This document shows, piece after piece, positions 44,233 to 53,226 of a stretch of 64,000 nucleotides of DNA. A program made the position numbers and the translations under genes. This DNA comes from Mesorhizobium sp. (GTDB lineage Bacteria > Pseudomonadota > Alphaproteobacteria > Rhizobiales > Rhizobiaceae), in assembly GCA_004963905.1 (NCBI GenBank), contig SUGL01000017.1, positions 1-64,000 on the forward strand, read 5' to 3'. The notes under the pieces are model-generated. The model did not search any database. It saw nothing but the letters and a program-made list of their open reading frames with translations, and had not been told where the DNA came from. The number at the start of each line of letters is the position of its first letter. Position 1 is the first letter of the stretch.

Positions 44233-44280
44233 ACCATGATCTTTTCCAAAAACCGGCGTCCACTTTTTGGGATCATGATC
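44233..44280. repeat. short dispersed palindromic repeat inside the sox operon, copy 3
   Basis: Outer arms GACCATGATC/GATCATGATC and inner arms CCAAAAA/TTTTTGG flank a GCGTCC centre. It matches the elements at 8436-8480 and 15710-15754. It lies between soxB and soxD and ends at the soxB stop codon, so it could tune the ratio of subunits by partial termination or mRNA protection. Confidence 0.65.
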
Positions 44281-45539
44281 TAATGCAGCCGCGGATTCGC
44301 GCCCTGGCCTTTGTCGTCGATGATGAGGCCGCGGTAGAAACGGTCGAGCGTGAAGGGGGCGTTGAACTCGTGCGGCTCATCCTTGGCGATGGTCCAGGCG
44401 AAACACCAACCGGAGGCGGGCGTGGCCTTGAAGCCGCCGTAGCACCAGCCGCAATTGAGATACATGCCGGGCAGCGGGCCGGTGGTGATGATCGGCGAGC
44501 CGTCCATCGTCATGTCGCAAAGCCCACCCCAGGAACGCAGCATGCGCACCCGCGCAAGGCCCGGGAACAGCGCCAGCATCTCGCTCATCACCTCATCGAC
44601 GATCGGCAGGCTGCCGCGCTGGGCGTAGCTGTTGTAGCCGTCGAGGTCGCCGCCGTAGACGAGGCCGCCCTTGTCGGACTGCGAGATGTAGAAGTGGCCC
44701 ATGCCGAAGGTGAGAACGGTGTCGACGATCGGCTTCAGCGATTCCGAGACGAAGGCCTGCAGAACGTGGCTTTCGATCGGCATGTGCGAAATGCCGGCAA
44801 GCTGCATGACATGGCCGGTGCTGCCGGCGACGGCAAGCGCCACTTTCCTGGCGCGGATGTCGCCGCGTGTCGTCGTCACGCCAATGACCTGGTCGCCGTC
44901 GCGCAGGAAGCCGGTGACCTCGCAATTCTCGATGATGTCGACGCCGCGCCGGTCGGCGCCGCGCGCATAACCCCAGGCGACCGCGTCGTGCCGGGCGGTG
45001 CCGGCGCGTGGCTGCATCAGCCCGCCAAGGACGGGAAAGCGCGCCGAGCCCGAGACGTCCAGCGCGGGGACTAGCCGCTTGATCTCGCCGACGCTCATCA
45101 GCTCGGCATCGACGCCGAGATGGCGCATCGCGTTGCCGCGCCTTGCATAGTCGTCGAGCTGGGCCGGCGTGTGCGCGAGATTGAGGCAGCCGCGCTGCGA
45201 GAACATGACGTTGTAGTTGAGGTCGTGCGAGAGGTTCTCCCACAGCTTCATCGAATGCTCGTAGAAGCGGGTGTTTTGCGGCAAAAGATAGTTGGAGCGC
45301 ACCGCCGTGGTGTTGCGGCCGACATTGCCCGAGCCCAGCCAGCCTTTTTCCAGCACCGCGACATTGGTGATGCCATGTTCCTTGGCAAGATAATAGGCGG
45401 TCGAGAGTCCGTGGCCGCCGCCACCGATGACGATCACATCATAGGATGCCTTGGGGTCCGGCTTGCGCCATGCCGGCTTCCAGTCCTTGTTGCCGTTCAG
45501 CGCGTTCTTGAGCAGCGAAAAGGCCGAATATTCCGCCAT
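44280..45539 (-). CDS. soxB: sarcosine oxidase beta subunit
   Basis: A 419-residue DAO-family flavoprotein that oxidises sarcosine and carries the covalent flavin site. The start is MAEYSAFSLLKNALNGNKDW, with the FAD loop DVIVIGGGGHGLSTAYYLAKE and WLGSGNVGRNTTAVRSNYL. The C-terminus has GWCYGGFKATPASGW, which holds active-site residues of the family. ATG at 45539 has AGGAAG upstream. It is the first gene of soxBDAG, and its promoter must lie in the 205-base gap toward the divergent MscS gene. Confidence 0.95.
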   Translation of the reverse strand: MAEYSAFSLLKNALNGNKDWKPAWRKPDPKASYDVIVIGGGGHGLSTAYYLAKEHGITNVAVLEKGWLGSGNVGRNTTAVRSNYLLPQNTRFYEHSMKLWENLSHDLNYNVMFSQRGCLNLAHTPAQLDDYARRGNAMRHLGVDAELMSVGEIKRLVPALDVSGSARFPVLGGLMQPRAGTARHDAVAWGYARGADRRGVDIIENCEVTGFLRDGDQVIGVTTTRGDIRARKVALAVAGSTGHVMQLAGISHMPIESHVLQAFVSESLKPIVDTVLTFGMGHFYISQSDKGGLVYGGDLDGYNSYAQRGSLPIVDEVMSEMLALFPGLARVRMLRSWGGLCDMTMDGSPIITTGPLPGMYLNCGWCYGGFKATPASGWCFAWTIAKDEPHEFNAPFTLDRFYRGLIIDDKGQGANPRLH

Positions 45540-45744
45540 TCTTCCTGTCGTCCTGTTGGTGCGAGGCGGCACACTATAGAGCAGCCCACAACCGCAAAGC
45601 CAAGATTGCGCCATCGCTTTTCGACAGGCCGACTTCGATCCATGCCATCGCTCCACGGATCGGGACGGCTTGCCGCCTGATATGGCGGTCTTTATCAAGG
45701 ATGGAATTTTCGAAGATTTTTCGGCCGCGAGTCGCCCGTCCGTC

Positions 45745-48231
45745 ATGATTTCCCGACTGCTACGCCTGATCCTGGTCGCCATCGTCGTCGTCGCGACGCA
45801 GCCGTCGTCCCACGCCATGGCGCAGGCGATTGGCCAGGGCTCCGCACAGCTCATCGCCGATCAAACCAAGGCCATCCAGGACCTGACGGCCAAGACCGAC
45901 GGCCTGGAGAAGAAGATAAGCGATCCCGATGAAGACGATGCCGGGCTCGTCGATATCCGCCTGCAGCTCGAGGATATATCGCGGGCGGCGCTGAACAGCG
46001 CGCTGGCGTTCCGTTCGCGCCTCAACGATATCAACAACCGCATCGAGGTTCTGGGGCCGCCGCCGGCGCAAGGACAGCAAGAGCCCGCGATCGTCGCCAA
46101 TGAGCGCGCGGCGCTCACGGCCGAGAAGGCCGAGATCAACGCGGTGGTCGCCAGCGCGCAGAACCTGTCGATCCGCATCAGCGGCCTGGTCGACAAGATC
46201 GCCATCAAGCGCAGCGAGGTTTTCCGCAGCGTTCTGACCAAACGCTACGAATTGACCGATGTGCTGAGCCCGCAGGGCTTTTCCGATGCGCATGACCAGT
46301 TCACCGGCCTCTACAAGGCAGTGGCGTCCTGGCTGACCTTCGCGTTCAAGTTCAAATTTCAGGCAATCCTTGCCGCGACACTGATGGCGCTGGCGCTGGC
46401 GGCCGTGCTCCTGATAGGCGGGCGGCGGCTGTTCGGCCGCATTTTCGAGCCCAATCCATCCGTGGAGGATCCATCCTACCTCAGCCGCCTGTCCGTGGCG
46501 TACTGGTCGACGCTGCTGCCGACTGCGGCGCTCGGCGCGTTCTTGGCCTCCGCAGTGTTCTTCTTCAACTATTACAACGTGCTGCGCGGCGATATCGGCA
46601 CATTCCTCAACGCGCTGCTCGCCGTAATCGCAGTAGTGTTCTGCGTCAACCGGCTTACCAATGCGGCGCTCGAGCCGCGGCTGCCGAACTGGCGGCTCAT
46701 TCCAGTTGCAACCGGCCCTGCGCGCTGGCTGGTGAGGCTGACCACCGCCATGGCCGTGGTTCTCGGCATCAATTACTTCCTCTCGGTCGTCAACGAGAAG
46801 ATGGGTTCCCCGCTTTCGCTGACGATCGCCAGGGGTTTTGTCGCCACCATCATCGTCGGCGTCATCCTGATCCTGATGGGGTTGCTGAGACCATTCAGGG
46901 CGGCCGACGGCGCTTGGCGTCCTTGGCCGGCATGGCTTCGCTTCATCGCGATCGGGCTCGGCCTGTTCACCATCGCCGCGGCGTTACTCGGTTACATCGG
47001 CCTTGCGCTGTTCGTCTCGTCCCAGGTCGTGGTCACCGGCACCATCCTGGTCACCGCCTATATCGGCTTCCTGTCGGCGCGGGCGATCGGCGAGGAGGGC
47101 GGGTTCGCCGACACCTCGGTCGGGCGATGGCTGTCGACCAATTCCAGCTATGAGGACACCGCGCTCGACCAGCTCGGCCTGGTGGCCAGCATCGCCATCA
47201 ACCTGATGATCGTGCTGGTGTTCCTGCCGCTGATCCTTCTGATGTGGGGCTTCCAGCCCGGCGATATCGAGGCCTGGGCCTACAAGCTGGCGACGGGCGT
47301 CACCATCGGCTCCGTCACCATCTCGATGCTGGGCATCCTCACCGGCATCGTCGTCTTCGTCATCGGCTATTTCCTGACGCGCTGGTTCCAGGGCTGGCTC
47401 GACGGGTCGGTGATGGCGCGCGGCAAGGTCGACACCGGCGTGCGCAACTCGATCCGGCTGGCCGTGGGCTATGCAGGCGTGGCGCTCGCGGCACTTATCG
47501 GCATATCGGCTGCTGGTATCGATCTTTCCAATCTGGCGCTCGTTGCCGGTGCGCTGTCACTTGGTATCGGCTTCGGCCTGCAAAACGTGGTCTCGAACTT
47601 CGTCTCCGGCCTGATCCTGCTTGCCGAACGTCCGTTCAAGGTGGGCGACTGGATCGTCGCGGGCGACATCAGCGGCACGGTGAAGAAGATCAGCGTGCGT
47701 GCGACGGAAATCGAGACCTTCCAGCGGCAGTCGGTGATCCTGCCCAATTCGAACCTCATCAACAATGCGGTCGGCAACTGGACGCATCGCAACAAGCTCG
47801 GCCGCGTCGACATCAGGGTCGGCGTCGCCTATGGCAGCGACGTCAAGCGGGTGCACGCGCTTCTGGTCGATATTGCCCGCGCCCATCCGATGGTGCTCAA
47901 GAACCCCGAGCCCTTCGTGCTCTTCGCCAATTTCGGGACGGCCGCGCTCGAATTCGAAATCCGCGTGTTCGTGGCCGACGTGATGAACGGCAGCATCGTC
48001 CAGAACGACATACGCTTCGCGATCTTCGATATATTCGAGGACGAGCACATCGAGATCCCGTCGACGCCGCGCGCCGTGGTCGAGACAACGAAGCACGAGT
48101 CGTGGCCGATCGACGACGACAAGATCGAGGCGGAATTTGCCGAGCGCGAGCGGCTAGAGGCGGAGGCCGCGGCCGAACAGGCGCGGCTCGCCAAGATGAA
48201 GCGGAAGGGGCGCAAGCCCGATCCAGGCTAG
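45745..48231 (+). CDS. large MscS-type mechanosensitive channel (DUF3772 type)
   Basis: An 828-residue inner-membrane channel. ATG at 45745 gives a good signal peptide (MISRLLRLILVAIVVVATQP, cleaved near HAMAQA); an upstream ATG at 45682 would bury it. A periplasmic coiled-coil region (about 25-190) holds the DUF3772 domain, then about ten membrane helices. The MscS pore helix and beta domain are plain: AGALSLGIGFGLQNVVSNFVSG and ERPFKVGDWIVAGDISGTVKKISVRAT. It should open on membrane tension during osmotic downshock. The charged C-terminus is KRKGRKPDPG. Confidence 0.93.
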   Translation: MISRLLRLILVAIVVVATQPSSHAMAQAIGQGSAQLIADQTKAIQDLTAKTDGLEKKISDPDEDDAGLVDIRLQLEDISRAALNSALAFRSRLNDINNRIEVLGPPPAQGQQEPAIVANERAALTAEKAEINAVVASAQNLSIRISGLVDKIAIKRSEVFRSVLTKRYELTDVLSPQGFSDAHDQFTGLYKAVASWLTFAFKFKFQAILAATLMALALAAVLLIGGRRLFGRIFEPNPSVEDPSYLSRLSVAYWSTLLPTAALGAFLASAVFFFNYYNVLRGDIGTFLNALLAVIAVVFCVNRLTNAALEPRLPNWRLIPVATGPARWLVRLTTAMAVVLGINYFLSVVNEKMGSPLSLTIARGFVATIIVGVILILMGLLRPFRAADGAWRPWPAWLRFIAIGLGLFTIAAALLGYIGLALFVSSQVVVTGTILVTAYIGFLSARAIGEEGGFADTSVGRWLSTNSSYEDTALDQLGLVASIAINLMIVLVFLPLILLMWGFQPGDIEAWAYKLATGVTIGSVTISMLGILTGIVVFVIGYFLTRWFQGWLDGSVMARGKVDTGVRNSIRLAVGYAGVALAALIGISAAGIDLSNLALVAGALSLGIGFGLQNVVSNFVSGLILLAERPFKVGDWIVAGDISGTVKKISVRATEIETFQRQSVILPNSNLINNAVGNWTHRNKLGRVDIRVGVAYGSDVKRVHALLVDIARAHPMVLKNPEPFVLFANFGTAALEFEIRVFVADVMNGSIVQNDIRFAIFDIFEDEHIEIPSTPRAVVETTKHESWPIDDDKIEAEFAERERLEAEAAAEQARLAKMKRKGRKPDPG

Positions 48232-48384
48232 GCGTTGCGCCATTTTCCGGTCGGTGAAACCAATTGCGGCATGAATGCGGCATTCAGTTGCGGTTCAGCT
48301 TGCATCTCATATAAGCTCTCATGCAAAGGGCGAGAATGCCTTGCGAAATGCAACAGAGGCGGTGTGGAAACACCGGAAATTGCA

Positions 48385-48648
48385 ATGTGGAAGTCTGTCG
48401 TTACCGCCATCGCTTTCTTGGCCCTGGGCGGTTCGGCTTTTGCCGCCAGCGCGGTCAACAAGGACGCTCAGACGCGGACGTTGATCGTCACCGAAGGCGG
48501 CGGCAAGACCGAGCTGGCGCTGGCCGCCGGCGAGACGGTGGAGTTCTGCCCGAATGGCTGCTTCGTCACCTTGCCCAATGGTGACCTCGAAGCGCTGACC
48601 GGTTCAGAAACGGTCGAGATCTCGGGCGGCGTTGCCCGGATCAAGTAA
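48385..48648 (+). CDS. small secreted protein
   Basis: An 87-residue protein with a clear Sec signal peptide (MWKSVVTAIAFLALGGSAFA, cleavage after AFA) and a mature part of about 66 residues. The mature part has two cysteines in EFCPNGCFVTLPNGD, likely disulfide-bonded in the periplasm, and is mostly beta in character. ATG at 48385 fits the signal peptide; a GTG at 48364, closer to a GAGG motif, would add seven residues. I do not recognise the function. It is followed by a strong terminator. Confidence 0.75.
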   Translation: MWKSVVTAIAFLALGGSAFAASAVNKDAQTRTLIVTEGGGKTELALAAGETVEFCPNGCFVTLPNGDLEALTGSETVEISGGVARIK

Positions 48649-48668
48649 AATTCTTAGACGCGATCGGC

Positions 48669-48695
48669 AAAGGCCGGGCGAACGCCCGGCCTTTT
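48669..48695 (+). terminator. Rho-independent terminator
   Basis: AAAGGCCGGGCG at 48669-48680 pairs with CGCCCGGCCTTT at 48683-48694, and the run continues with T. The stem is perfect and GC-rich, lies 20 bases after the stop of the small secreted protein, and separates it from the next locus. Confidence 0.9.
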
Positions 48696-48846
48696 ATCGT
48701 TTCCGGTAGCCGCTGCTTAACGATAACACCGGAAATACCCTCGCACAGCACACTGCAACCGGGCGTTTTAACGTTCGCTCCGTCATGCCCCGTTATATCC
48801 ATCGCGTAGGCGCCGAAATACGGCGTGGGGTGAGCAGGGCAGGGCA

Positions 48847-50286
48847 ATGGACGCGCGGTCGGACGGGAACGCAATTCCGCTTGCGGTCGATCTTGACGGC
48901 ACGCTGATTGCAACGGACCTTCTGTGGGAAGGCCTGTTCATCCTGCTCAAGAAGAATCCACTCTATCTCTTTGTCCTGCCGCTCTGGCTGACCGGCGGTC
49001 CAGCGCGGCTCAAGCAGGAAATCGCAGCGCGCATCGACATCGATCCGGCATCGCTGCCTTACCGGGTTGAATTGCTCGAGCGGCTTCGCGGCGAACATGA
49101 GGACGGCCGCCGGATCGTGCTGGCGACGGGCACGCCGCGCAAATTCGCCGAGGCGATCGCGGCGTATCTCGGCATCTTCGAGCGCGTGCTGGCGACGGAC
49201 GGACCGCACAATTTGACTTCGGCCAGGAAGCGCGCCTCGCTGGTCGCCGCCTATGGCGATGCCGGTTTCGACTATGCCGGCAACAGCCGCCATGATCTCA
49301 ATGTGTTCGATGCCGCGCGCAACGCCATCGTGGTGGCGCCGGACCGCAGCGCGCAGCGCTGGCAGGCGGCGCGCGGCGCCGAGACGATGCCGGTGCCGAA
49401 GCGGACGCTCAAGACCTACATCAAGATGCTGAGGATGCATCAGTGGCTGAAGAATTCACTGATCGCGGTGCCGATGGTGCTGTCGCACGAGTATTTCAAC
49501 ATCGGCATGATCTGGCAGTGCCTCCTGGCCTTCGTTTCCTTCAGCGCCGTGGCCTCCGCCATCTACATCGTCAACGACTTCTTCGACCTCGCGCTCGACC
49601 GCAAGCATCCGACCAAGCGCAATCGCCCCTTCGCCAGCGGTGTGCTGTCGATCCCGTTCGGCCTCGGCGCCGTCTTTGTGCTGCTCGCGATCGGCATTGC
49701 CACCGGCTGCCTGCTGCCGATCGAGTTCCTCGGCGCGCTCGGCGGCTACATCGTCGTCACCACAGCCTATTCGCTGTCTTTCAAGCGCATGCTTTTGATC
49801 GACGTGCTGACGCTCGCCGGCCTCTACACCATCCGCGTGTTGGCGGGAGCGGCGGCCACGGGCGTCGATGTCTCCTTCTGGCTGCTCGCCTTCTCGATCT
49901 TCTTCTTCCTGTCGCTAGCACTGGTGAAGCGTTTCGTCGAATTGCGCACGACCGCCATCCCGGTCGGCGAGCGCATCGCCGGCCGCGGCTACCGCACCGA
50001 GGACCAGGAGATCGTCGCTCAGGCGGGCATGGCCTCGGCCTTCTCCTCGGCGCTGGTGCTGGCGCTCTACATGGACAGTGTCGCGGTGCGCGAGCTTTAT
50101 CCGCACCCGTGGGTAATGTGGCCCCTGGCGCCGATCGTGCTCTATCTCACCATGCGCGTCTGGATCCTCGCGCGCCGCGACGAGATGCATGACGATCCGG
50201 TCGTCTTCATCATCCGCGACTGGCGCAGCCAGATCGTGGTGGCCATCGGCGCCGTGCTTCTGGTCGCGGGAGGCTGGGGCTGGTGA
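48847..50286 (+). CDS. HAD phosphatase / UbiA prenyltransferase fusion (polyprenyl-phosphate ribose synthase type)
   Basis: A 479-residue fusion. Residues about 10-185 form a HAD hydrolase with LAVDLDGTLIATD (motif I), LATGTPRKF (motif II) and DYAGNSRHDLNVFDAA (motif IV). Residues about 195-479 form a UbiA-type membrane prenyltransferase with about eight helices and the Mg-binding VNDFFDLALDRKHPTKRNRPF. UbiA relatives with this N-terminus make polyprenyl-phosphoryl-5-phosphoribose from PRPP, as mycobacterial Rv3806c does; the HAD part could then remove the 5-phosphate. This assignment is supported by the DprE1-like gene that overlaps its end by four bases (GTGA). Confidence 0.83.
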   Translation: MDARSDGNAIPLAVDLDGTLIATDLLWEGLFILLKKNPLYLFVLPLWLTGGPARLKQEIAARIDIDPASLPYRVELLERLRGEHEDGRRIVLATGTPRKFAEAIAAYLGIFERVLATDGPHNLTSARKRASLVAAYGDAGFDYAGNSRHDLNVFDAARNAIVVAPDRSAQRWQAARGAETMPVPKRTLKTYIKMLRMHQWLKNSLIAVPMVLSHEYFNIGMIWQCLLAFVSFSAVASAIYIVNDFFDLALDRKHPTKRNRPFASGVLSIPFGLGAVFVLLAIGIATGCLLPIEFLGALGGYIVVTTAYSLSFKRMLLIDVLTLAGLYTIRVLAGAAATGVDVSFWLLAFSIFFFLSLALVKRFVELRTTAIPVGERIAGRGYRTEDQEIVAQAGMASAFSSALVLALYMDSVAVRELYPHPWVMWPLAPIVLYLTMRVWILARRDEMHDDPVVFIIRDWRSQIVVAIGAVLLVAGGWGW

Positions 50287-51641
50287 GCGCGGGCGGCGAA
50301 TATTTCGGCAGCTTCGGGCTGGCAACGCCGCCGGCGCGCCGGGCGATCCCGGCGGAAGAAGCCATCGCGCTGTTGAAAAGCGGCGCGGCCAAGCCGGGCT
50401 CGCTTCTCGGCTACGGCAATGGCCGCTCCTATGGCGATAGCTGCCAGAACGACGCCGGCATGGTGGTCGACATGCGGCCGCTCGGCCGCATTCGCAGCTT
50501 CAACGCCGAGACCGGCGTGCTCGAGGCCGATGCCGGCGTGCTGCTTTGCGACATCATCGCCCATGCCGCGCCTTACGGCTTCTTTCCGGCCGTGGTTCCC
50601 GGCACGCAGTTCGTCACCCTTGGCGGCGCCGTCGCCAACGATGTGCATGGCAAGAACCACCACCGGCGCGGCACGTTCGGCTGTCATGTCGAATCCTTGA
50701 CCTTACTGCGGTCCGACGGCCGGACCTATCGCTGCTCCGAGACCGACAACGCCCATCTGTTCAGGGCGACGGTCGGCGGCATGGGGCTTACCGGACTGAT
50801 CCTGTCGGCGTCGATCCGGCTGATACGTGTGCCCTCGCTCGACATCGTCGAGAAAACGACGCGGTTCCGCGATCTCGCCGAATTCTTCGATCTTGCCGAC
50901 GCCGCCGACCAGGCCAATGAATATGCCGTTGCCTGGATCGATCAGCTCGCCGGCGGCCACGGGCGAGGACGCGGCCTGCTGTTCACCGGCAACCATGCCG
51001 AGCACGGCTCGCATGCCGCCGTGCGGGCAGGCAGCCGGCTCTCGGTGCCCGTGCAGCCGCCCTTCAACGTACTCAATCGGCCGTTCCTGGCCGCCTTCAA
51101 CGCTGCCTACCGGTGGAAGAAGGGCCGCTCGCCGGCTGCGCGCCAGGCGGGTTACCAAGGCTTCTTCTTTCCGCTCGACGGCGTGCGCGGCTGGAACCGA
51201 CTCTATGGCCCGCGCGGGCTTTTCCAGCACCAGAGCGTGGTGCCCGAGACCGTGGCGCGGCGCACCGTGCCGGCACTGCTCGAATCCGCGCGGCATGCCG
51301 GGCAAGGCTCGTTCCTGACCGTGCTGAAGCGGTTCGGCGCCGTCGGTTCGCCGGCGCTGCTGTCGTTCCCGCGGCCAGGCTATACGCTGACGCTCGATTT
51401 TCCCAACAGGGGCGAAAGGACGCTGCGGCTGCTAGCCGAACTCGACCGCATCACGATCGAGGCCGGCGGCGCCGTCAACCCCTACAAGGATGCCCGCATG
51501 AGGCCCGAAACCTTCGCGGCGTCCTTCCCGGAATGGCAACGGCTGGAGGCGCTTCGCGACCCGGCCTTCCTATCGAGTTTCTGGGCGCGGACGGCGAAAA
51601 AACTGGACGTTGGACGAGATGCGGCGGAGGCGGCGGAATAG
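50283..51641 (+). CDS. DprE1-like decaprenylphosphoryl-ribose 2-oxidase
   Basis: A 452-residue PCMH-type FAD oxidase closely matching mycobacterial DprE1. The flavin-binding GGAVANDVHGKNHHRRGTFG aligns with the DprE1 segment holding His132. Also conserved are LLGYGNGRSYGDSC near the N-terminus, RATVGGMGLTGLI and NPYKDARM, which holds the counterpart of Lys418. The reactive Cys387 of DprE1 (NICVDFP) is Thr here (TLTLDFP). The enzyme should oxidise polyprenyl-phosphoryl ribose to the 2-keto form, the first half of its epimerisation to arabinose. GTG at 50283 overlaps the upstream stop. Confidence 0.87.
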   Translation: MSAGGEYFGSFGLATPPARRAIPAEEAIALLKSGAAKPGSLLGYGNGRSYGDSCQNDAGMVVDMRPLGRIRSFNAETGVLEADAGVLLCDIIAHAAPYGFFPAVVPGTQFVTLGGAVANDVHGKNHHRRGTFGCHVESLTLLRSDGRTYRCSETDNAHLFRATVGGMGLTGLILSASIRLIRVPSLDIVEKTTRFRDLAEFFDLADAADQANEYAVAWIDQLAGGHGRGRGLLFTGNHAEHGSHAAVRAGSRLSVPVQPPFNVLNRPFLAAFNAAYRWKKGRSPAARQAGYQGFFFPLDGVRGWNRLYGPRGLFQHQSVVPETVARRTVPALLESARHAGQGSFLTVLKRFGAVGSPALLSFPRPGYTLTLDFPNRGERTLRLLAELDRITIEAGGAVNPYKDARMRPETFAASFPEWQRLEALRDPAFLSSFWARTAKKLDVGRDAAEAAE

Positions 51642-51647
51642 ATCGAA

Positions 51648-51696
51648 TTTGAGTAAATCTTGGTAAATAAAGCGTTAAGCTCAGAGTTTACTCAAA
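51648..51696. promoter_or_regulatory. AT-rich inverted repeat, candidate operator
   Basis: TTTGAGTAAA at 51648-51657 and TTTACTCAAA at 51687-51696 are perfect 10-base inverted copies 29 bases apart. The surrounding 51642-51764 is strongly AT-rich for this genome. It lies between the DprE1-like gene and the small carrier gene, so the second half of the locus may have its own regulated promoter. Confidence 0.5.
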
Positions 51697-51764
51697 ATAG
51701 ACATGTGATTTCACGAAATATTTGCAGGTTTGTAGTAGGACCGCCCAAGGGCGGGGTGACAACA

Positions 51765-52199
51765 ATGAAATACATCTTCTTCATTCTCTTCACGGTCATG
51801 ACCAATGCCGCTGCTCAGCTCATGCTGAAGCAGGGCATGATGTCGATGGGGCCGATCTCTTTCGACGGCGTCAATCCGCTCGTCAAGCTGCTGCAGATCG
51901 TCTTCAGCCCCTGGGTCTTCCTCGGCCTCTGCACCTTCGTCATCTCGATGGCCTCGCATCTCTACGTGCTGTCGAAGGTCGAGCTCAGCTTCGCCTATCC
52001 GTTCCTCAGCCTCGCCTATGTCGCGGTCGCCGTCTTTGCCTATTTCGTCTTCCGCGAGGATCTCAACGGCTGGCGCATCGCCGGTATCGCCTGCATCTGC
52101 GTCGGCACGATTTTGATCGCTCAAAGTGGTCGCGGGCATGAGGACCAAACCGCTTCCGTCACCTCCGACAAGATCGGCACAAACGAGATCCTTCGATGA
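51765..52199 (+). CDS. SMR/EamA-type four-helix carrier (ArnE-like, possible lipid-sugar flippase)
   Basis: A 144-residue membrane protein with four predicted helices. It starts MKYIFFILFTVMTNAAAQLMLKQGM, which is the typical SMR/ArnE opening with a conserved lysine. Later helices include LSKVELSFAYPFLSLAYVAVAVF and a C-terminal IAGIACICVGTILIAQSG. ArnE-type pairs flip undecaprenyl-phosphate aminoarabinose, so in this locus it could flip a polyprenyl-phosphate pentose; that is inference. ATG at 51765 follows GGGGTG. Its stop overlaps the next start by four bases. Confidence 0.82.
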   Translation: MKYIFFILFTVMTNAAAQLMLKQGMMSMGPISFDGVNPLVKLLQIVFSPWVFLGLCTFVISMASHLYVLSKVELSFAYPFLSLAYVAVAVFAYFVFREDLNGWRIAGIACICVGTILIAQSGRGHEDQTASVTSDKIGTNEILR

Positions 52200-53203
52200 G
52201 ACATGTGATTTTCGGCGGCGACGGTTTCGTCGGCCGGCATCTTGCTCCCAAGCTTGCCGCGGACGGCGAGAACGTCGTCGTTGCCGACATCGTCAAGAGC
52301 GACCTGCCGCACTATCGTTCGGTGCGCTTCATCACTTGCGACGTGACCGATCCGGCTTCGGTCGCGGCAGTGGGCCTCAAGGCGGGCGACATGATCTACA
52401 ACCTGTCGGCCAAGATGCTGTCGCCGATCCAGGTGCGCGCCAATCGGCACGACTTCTTCTTCCCGGTGAATTTCCACGGCACCGAGCACATCATCCAGGC
52501 GATGGACAAGGCCGGCGCCTCGAAGCTGGTCCATTACACGACCGACATGATCTACGGCCATACCGTAGTGCTGCCGATGACCGAGGACCATCCGGTCGCG
52601 CCGCTCGGCGAATATGGCCTGTCGAAACTCAGGACCGAGGAGCTTGCCGCCGAATGGCGCAAGCGCGGCATGTCGATCTCGCTGTTCAGGCCGCGCCTGA
52701 TCATCGGGCCCGGCCGCCTCGGCATCCTGGAGAAGCTGTTCAAGCTGATCGACTGGAACCTGCCGGTGCCGATGATCGGCTCAGGCAGGAATCCCTATCA
52801 GTTCATCTCGGTGTTCGACTGCGCGGAAGCCGCCCGCGCGGCCTGGAAGGCCGGCGTGCCGAACGAGGCCTACAATCTGGGCTCGCTCAATCCGCCGCCG
52901 GTCAGAAAACTGCTCGGCGACCTGATCAGGCATGCCGGCTCCAAGTCGATCCTGCTGCCGACGCCGGGCTGGGCGGTCAAACGCACGCTCGACCTGCTCG
53001 ACCTCTTCAACATGCCGATCATGGATCCGGAGCAATATCTGATCGCCGACGAGGAATGCGTGCTCGACGTGTCCAAGGCCGAGCGTCAGCTCGGCTGGGT
53101 GCCGCAATATCGCGACGAGGACATGCTGATCGCCGCCTACAGCGAATACCGCGCCAAGAAGGACGGCCACGCCGTCGCCACCAAACACGTTCCTGCCGAA
53201 TAG
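52196..53203 (+). CDS. extended short-chain dehydrogenase / NAD-dependent epimerase
   Basis: A 335-residue extended SDR. The NAD-binding loop is HVIFGGDGFVGRHLAPKLA, and the catalytic YxxxK is GEYGLSKL with TTDMIYG as the upstream Ser/Thr element. Such proteins epimerise, dehydrate or reduce sugars. In this locus it may reduce the 2-keto sugar formed by the DprE1-like enzyme, although mycobacterial DprE2 is a classical, shorter SDR, so it could instead modify a sugar nucleotide. ATG at 52196 overlaps the carrier stop. Confidence 0.85.
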   Translation: MRHVIFGGDGFVGRHLAPKLAADGENVVVADIVKSDLPHYRSVRFITCDVTDPASVAAVGLKAGDMIYNLSAKMLSPIQVRANRHDFFFPVNFHGTEHIIQAMDKAGASKLVHYTTDMIYGHTVVLPMTEDHPVAPLGEYGLSKLRTEELAAEWRKRGMSISLFRPRLIIGPGRLGILEKLFKLIDWNLPVPMIGSGRNPYQFISVFDCAEAARAAWKAGVPNEAYNLGSLNPPPVRKLLGDLIRHAGSKSILLPTPGWAVKRTLDLLDLFNMPIMDPEQYLIADEECVLDVSKAERQLGWVPQYRDEDMLIAAYSEYRAKKDGHAVATKHVPAE

Positions 53204-53226
53204 GGCGACGAAGGGGGGATTTCGAG

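Noticed and set aside
48700..48846. A nod box upstream of the UbiA/DprE1-like locus
   Set aside because: I looked by eye for the conserved ATC-type half sites and saw no convincing 49-base nod box, so symbiotic control cannot be claimed.
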